Of a DNA stretch of 14,645 bases, positions 12,511-14,645 are shown in pieces. Positions within the stretch are counted from its first letter, which is position 1. The number at the start of each line of letters is the position of its first letter. Below the pieces are notes generated by a model. That model made no database searches. It saw only the letters and a list, made by a program, of their open reading frames with translations, and was not told the DNA's origin. A program made the translations under genes and the position numbers. Origin of the DNA: Clostridia bacterium (lineage in GTDB: Bacteria > Bacillota_A > Clostridia > Christensenellales > Aristaeellaceae); contig JAFUDW010000064.1 in NCBI GenBank assembly GCA_017464225.1, positions 1 through 14,645 of the forward strand. Direction: 5' to 3'.

Positions 12511-13836
12511 ATGGGGGCCATTTCCTTGGATACGACGCAGCTATGGGACCAGGCATGTCAGCTTTTGAGCGCCGACATGATGAAAGTGACGTTTGATACG
12601 TGGATCAAAACGCTCAAGCCGATCGCGCTGGAGGGCGATCTTTTTGTGCTGCAGGCGGCCACCGATTTTTATAAGAAAAACGTGGTTTCCCGTTATGCCG
12701 GCACCATCGAAGGCGCGCTGACCCAGATCGCCCGGCAGCCCATCCGCGCCAAGTTTCTGACGCCCGAAGAGGCCGAAGGATATCTCCATCCCGCCGAAAC
12801 GGTGGAGAAGCCCTCCTTCCTGAACCCCAAATATACCTTTGATTCCTTTGTGGTGGGCTCCAGCAACCGGTTTGCGCACGCCGCCTGTCTGGCGGTGGCC
12901 GAATCGCCCGCCGAAGCCTATAATCCGCTGTTCATATACGGCGGCGTGGGATTGGGCAAAACCCATCTGATGCATGCCATCGGCCATTATCTGCTGGCGG
13001 AGAATCCCAAAATCAAAATCAATTATGTGACCAGCGAAGCCTTCATGAACGAGCTGATCTCGGCCATCCAAACCGGACAGACCGCCGATTTCCGGGATAA
13101 ATACCGCAAGGTGGATGTGCTGCTGATCGATGATATTCAGTTCATCGCCGGCACCACCAGCACCCAGGAGGAATTCTTCCATACCTTCAACGCCCTGCAC
13201 ACGGCAGGCAAACAGATCATCGTATCCAGCGACCGTCCGCCCCGGGAGATCCCGCGCCTGGAGGAGCGGCTGCGCAGCCGCTTTGAATGGGGTCTGATCG
13301 CCGATATCCAGCGGCCCGATCTGGAGACCCGCATCGCCATCCTGCGGCGCAGGGCGCAGGATGAGATGATTCAGTGCGACGACGAGGTACTGCAGATGAT
13401 CGCCGCCCGGGTGGAGAGCAACATCCGCGAGCTGGAGGGCAGCCTGACCAGGCTCTCGGCCTATGCCTCGCTGACGGGGCGCAGGATCGATGCCGCCCTG
13501 GCGGAGGAGGCCCTGCGCGAGGTGTTCGCCAGCCATGAGCCTCATAACATCACCTGCGAGGATGTGATGCGGGTGGTATCTTCCTATTACAATGTAACGC
13601 CGGAGGATCTAAAGGGCCCCCGCCGCAACCGGGAGATCACCGTGCCGCGGCAGATCGCCATGTATCTCTGCCGTGAGCTGACCGATAATTCCATGTCCCG
13701 CATCGGCGACGCCATGGGCGGTCGCGATCATACCACTGTGCTCCACGGCTGCGATAAGGTGGCCGAGGACCTTCGCACCTCTGAAAGTCTGGGCGCATTG
13801 ATGGAGGATATCCGCCATCGACTCCAGAATGGGTAA
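12511..13836 (+). CDS. dnaA: Chromosomal replication initiator protein DnaA
   Basis: An AAA+ ATPase that binds DnaA boxes at oriC, opens the duplex and loads the helicase; it is also a transcription regulator. The 441-aa length is normal, with a short linker domain II. Seen: domain I at about 8-85 (LWDQACQLLSADM, FDTWIKTLKPI), Walker A GGVGLGKTH at 144-152, Walker B LLIDDIQF at 204-211, SRFEWGL at 256-262, and domain IV with PRQIAMYLCRELTDNSMSRIG and the box-binding GGRDHTTVLHG at 403-413. The ATG at 12511 has no clear ribosome binding site. A TTG at 12526, 8 nt after a GGGGG run, would give a protein opening MDTTQLWDQ and may be the real start. A terminator follows, and there is no dnaN within the window. 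Confidence 0.95.
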   Translation: MGAISLDTTQLWDQACQLLSADMMKVTFDTWIKTLKPIALEGDLFVLQAATDFYKKNVVSRYAGTIEGALTQIARQPIRAKFLTPEEAEGYLHPAETVEKPSFLNPKYTFDSFVVGSSNRFAHAACLAVAESPAEAYNPLFIYGGVGLGKTHLMHAIGHYLLAENPKIKINYVTSEAFMNELISAIQTGQTADFRDKYRKVDVLLIDDIQFIAGTTSTQEEFFHTFNALHTAGKQIIVSSDRPPREIPRLEERLRSRFEWGLIADIQRPDLETRIAILRRRAQDEMIQCDDEVLQMIAARVESNIRELEGSLTRLSAYASLTGRRIDAALAEEALREVFASHEPHNITCEDVMRVVSSYYNVTPEDLKGPRRNREITVPRQIAMYLCRELTDNSMSRIGDAMGGRDHTTVLHGCDKVAEDLRTSESLGALMEDIRHRLQNG

Positions 13837-13873
13837 AGGAAACTTCGCTGATTTTCCCGCAACAGCAAAACAA

Positions 13874-13915
13874 ATCCCCGAAACCGACAGGCTTGTCGAT
13901 TCCGGGGATCTTTTT
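13874..13915 (+). terminator. Terminator between convergent dnaA and the coiled-coil gene
   Basis: ATCCCCG (13874-13880) pairs with CGGGGAT (13903-13909), and CGACA pairs with TGTCG further in. There are two A-C mismatches on the plus strand, and five T residues follow at 13911-13915. On the minus strand the mismatches become G-U pairs, and a TTTGTTTT stretch follows. It can therefore serve both convergent genes and may work better for the minus-strand one. Confidence 0.8.
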
Positions 13916-13922
13916 GCGTATA

Positions 13923-14645
13923 TTATTTGGTTTCTTCGGTTTCCTCGGTCTCACCGTTCAGCTTGGACAGCAGATCGGACAGGAAATCGCTCAGGCCTTC
14001 CTTGATGGAGGCGGCTTCCTCGCTTTCGGTGAGGGCGGTCAGCTGGTCGCTGATTTCGGTCAGCTTGGTCTCGGCTTTTTCCTTCAATGCGTCGGTGTCC
14101 AGCAGCTCGCGGGTCTTGGCTTCCAAATCAGCGGTCAGCTTCGTGATCTGCTCCTGAGCGGTTTTGGCGGCTTCCTGGGCGGCCTTTGCGGCTTCAGCCT
14201 TGGCGGCTTCCAGCTTGGCGGCGGCTTCCTCGGCAGCCTTCGCGGCTTCAGCCTTGGCGGCTTCCAGCTTGGCGGCGGCCTCCTCGGCGGTCTTCGCGGC
14301 CTCGGCCTTCAGAGCGTCCACAACGCTGGTGCTCTCAGCTTTAGCGGCTTCCAGCTCTTTGGCGATGGCGGCGGTTTCGGCCTTGGCGGCTTCCAGCTCG
14401 GCGGCAGCGGTTTCGGCGGCCTTGGCGGCGGCGTCTTTGGCGGCCTTCAATTCGGCGGCGGAAATCTCCGCGGCATTGGCGGCGGCGGCCTGGGTGGCTT
14501 TCAGATTGGCGGCGGCCTCCTCGGCAGCCTTCGCGGCATCAGCCTTCACGGTGCTGAGCTCCTTGGCGGAGATCTCGGCAGCTTTGGCGGCTTCGTCGCG
14601 GGTGGCCTTCAGATTGGCGGCGGCGTCCTCGGCGGCCTTCGCGGC
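13923..14645 (-). CDS. Alanine-rich, repeat-containing helical protein, N-terminus cut by window edge
   Basis: The frame is open from the right edge to a TAA at 13923, so 240 C-terminal residues are visible. The first roughly 170 are about half Ala with regular Lys and Glu, built from an 18-residue period (AAAKLEAAKAEAAKAAEE and variants such as AAANLKAT). Then comes a more ordinary amphipathic helical stretch (LTADLEAKTRELL, LKEKAETKLTEISDQL), SDFLSDLLSKL, and an acidic tail, NGETEETEETK. There is no cysteine and no glycine in the repeat part. The composition predicts a long helix or coiled coil. No catalytic domain is seen. Similar low-complexity proteins include TolA-like linkers, apolipoprotein-like and LEA-like proteins, so function is not assigned. 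It points head-on to dnaA. Confidence 0.85.
   Translation of the reverse strand, partial: AAKAAEDAAANLKATRDEAAKAAEISAKELSTVKADAAKAAEEAAANLKATQAAAANAAEISAAELKAAKDAAAKAAETAAAELEAAKAETAAIAKELEAAKAESTSVVDALKAEAAKTAEEAAAKLEAAKAEAAKAAEEAAAKLEAAKAEAAKAAQEAAKTAQEQITKLTADLEAKTRELLDTDALKEKAETKLTEISDQLTALTESEEAASIKEGLSDFLSDLLSKLNGETEETEETK
14188..14295 (-). repeat. Two tandem 54-bp repeats within the coiled-coil gene
   Basis: Units at 14188-14241 and 14242-14295 are nearly identical at the DNA level, and each encodes the 18-residue unit AAAKLEAAKAEAAKAAEE or its close variant. A degenerate third unit follows from 14296. Near-identity including third codon positions suggests recent duplication or slippage. 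Confidence 0.85.

Noticed and set aside
12541..13545. 334-codon minus-strand ORF opposite dnaA
   Set aside because: Shadow of dnaA, whose motifs are intact on the plus strand.
14188..14295. CRISPR-like tandem repeats
   Set aside because: The 54-bp units are directly adjacent without spacers and encode in-frame protein repeats.

Overview
The window looks like chromosomal DNA from a GC-rich member of the Bacillota (class Clostridia is most likely; a finer placement cannot be read from the sequence). The reasons are strong GGAGG-type ribosome binding sites, a clostridial-style aro operon with a type I-beta DAHP synthase, parA-parB next to dnaA, and Rho-independent hairpin-plus-T-run terminators throughout. 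The window spans the replication origin. A DnaA-box/AT-rich region at about 12.1-12.5 kb separates leftward genes (minus strand) from rightward dnaA (plus strand), as expected for leading-strand transcription on either side of oriC.

Left third (1-4234, minus strand): an aromatic amino acid operon in the order promoter, Tyr/Phe leader peptide with attenuator, DAHP synthase (aroF), prephenate dehydrogenase (tyrA), 3-dehydroquinate synthase (aroB) and EPSP synthase (aroA, cut by the window edge). The genes are overlapping or nearly contiguous. The leader is the most striking item in the window. It has an 18-codon ORF, MASKNTVKYFYFYFTICK, whose end can pair with the next segment (1:2). That segment can instead pair with the 5' part of an intrinsic terminator (2:3 antiterminator versus 3:4 terminator). 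This is a complete ribosome-mediated attenuator in a phylum where T-boxes are the usual device.

Middle (4257-9914): divergent from the aro leader is an OmpR-type response regulator and its histidine kinase, with overlapping stop and start, ended by a 24-bp perfect terminator hairpin. Next come a roughly 126-bp cloverleaf-like palindromic element of unknown nature, a small DUF378-type membrane protein, a class I aminotransferase with its own promoter, proC, and uppP/bacA.

Right third (9915-14645): parB, parA and an unrecognised 163-aa protein form a leftward operon whose promoter faces the origin. uppP follows parB closely. The origin (about 12.13-12.42 kb) has five DnaA-box-like sites, an AT-rich stretch and an 11-bp inverted repeat. 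dnaA runs rightward and is followed by a terminator rather than by dnaN. The right edge holds the C-terminal 240 residues of a very alanine-rich, 18-residue-periodic helical protein on the minus strand.

How the genes work together: the aro block makes chorismate and tyrosine precursors and is predicted to sense charged Phe and Tyr tRNAs. The aminotransferase and proC are further amino acid genes. The parAB/dnaA block is the replication and segregation core. uppP recycles the cell-wall lipid carrier. Most long ORFs antisense to these genes are GC-rich shadows and are not annotated.
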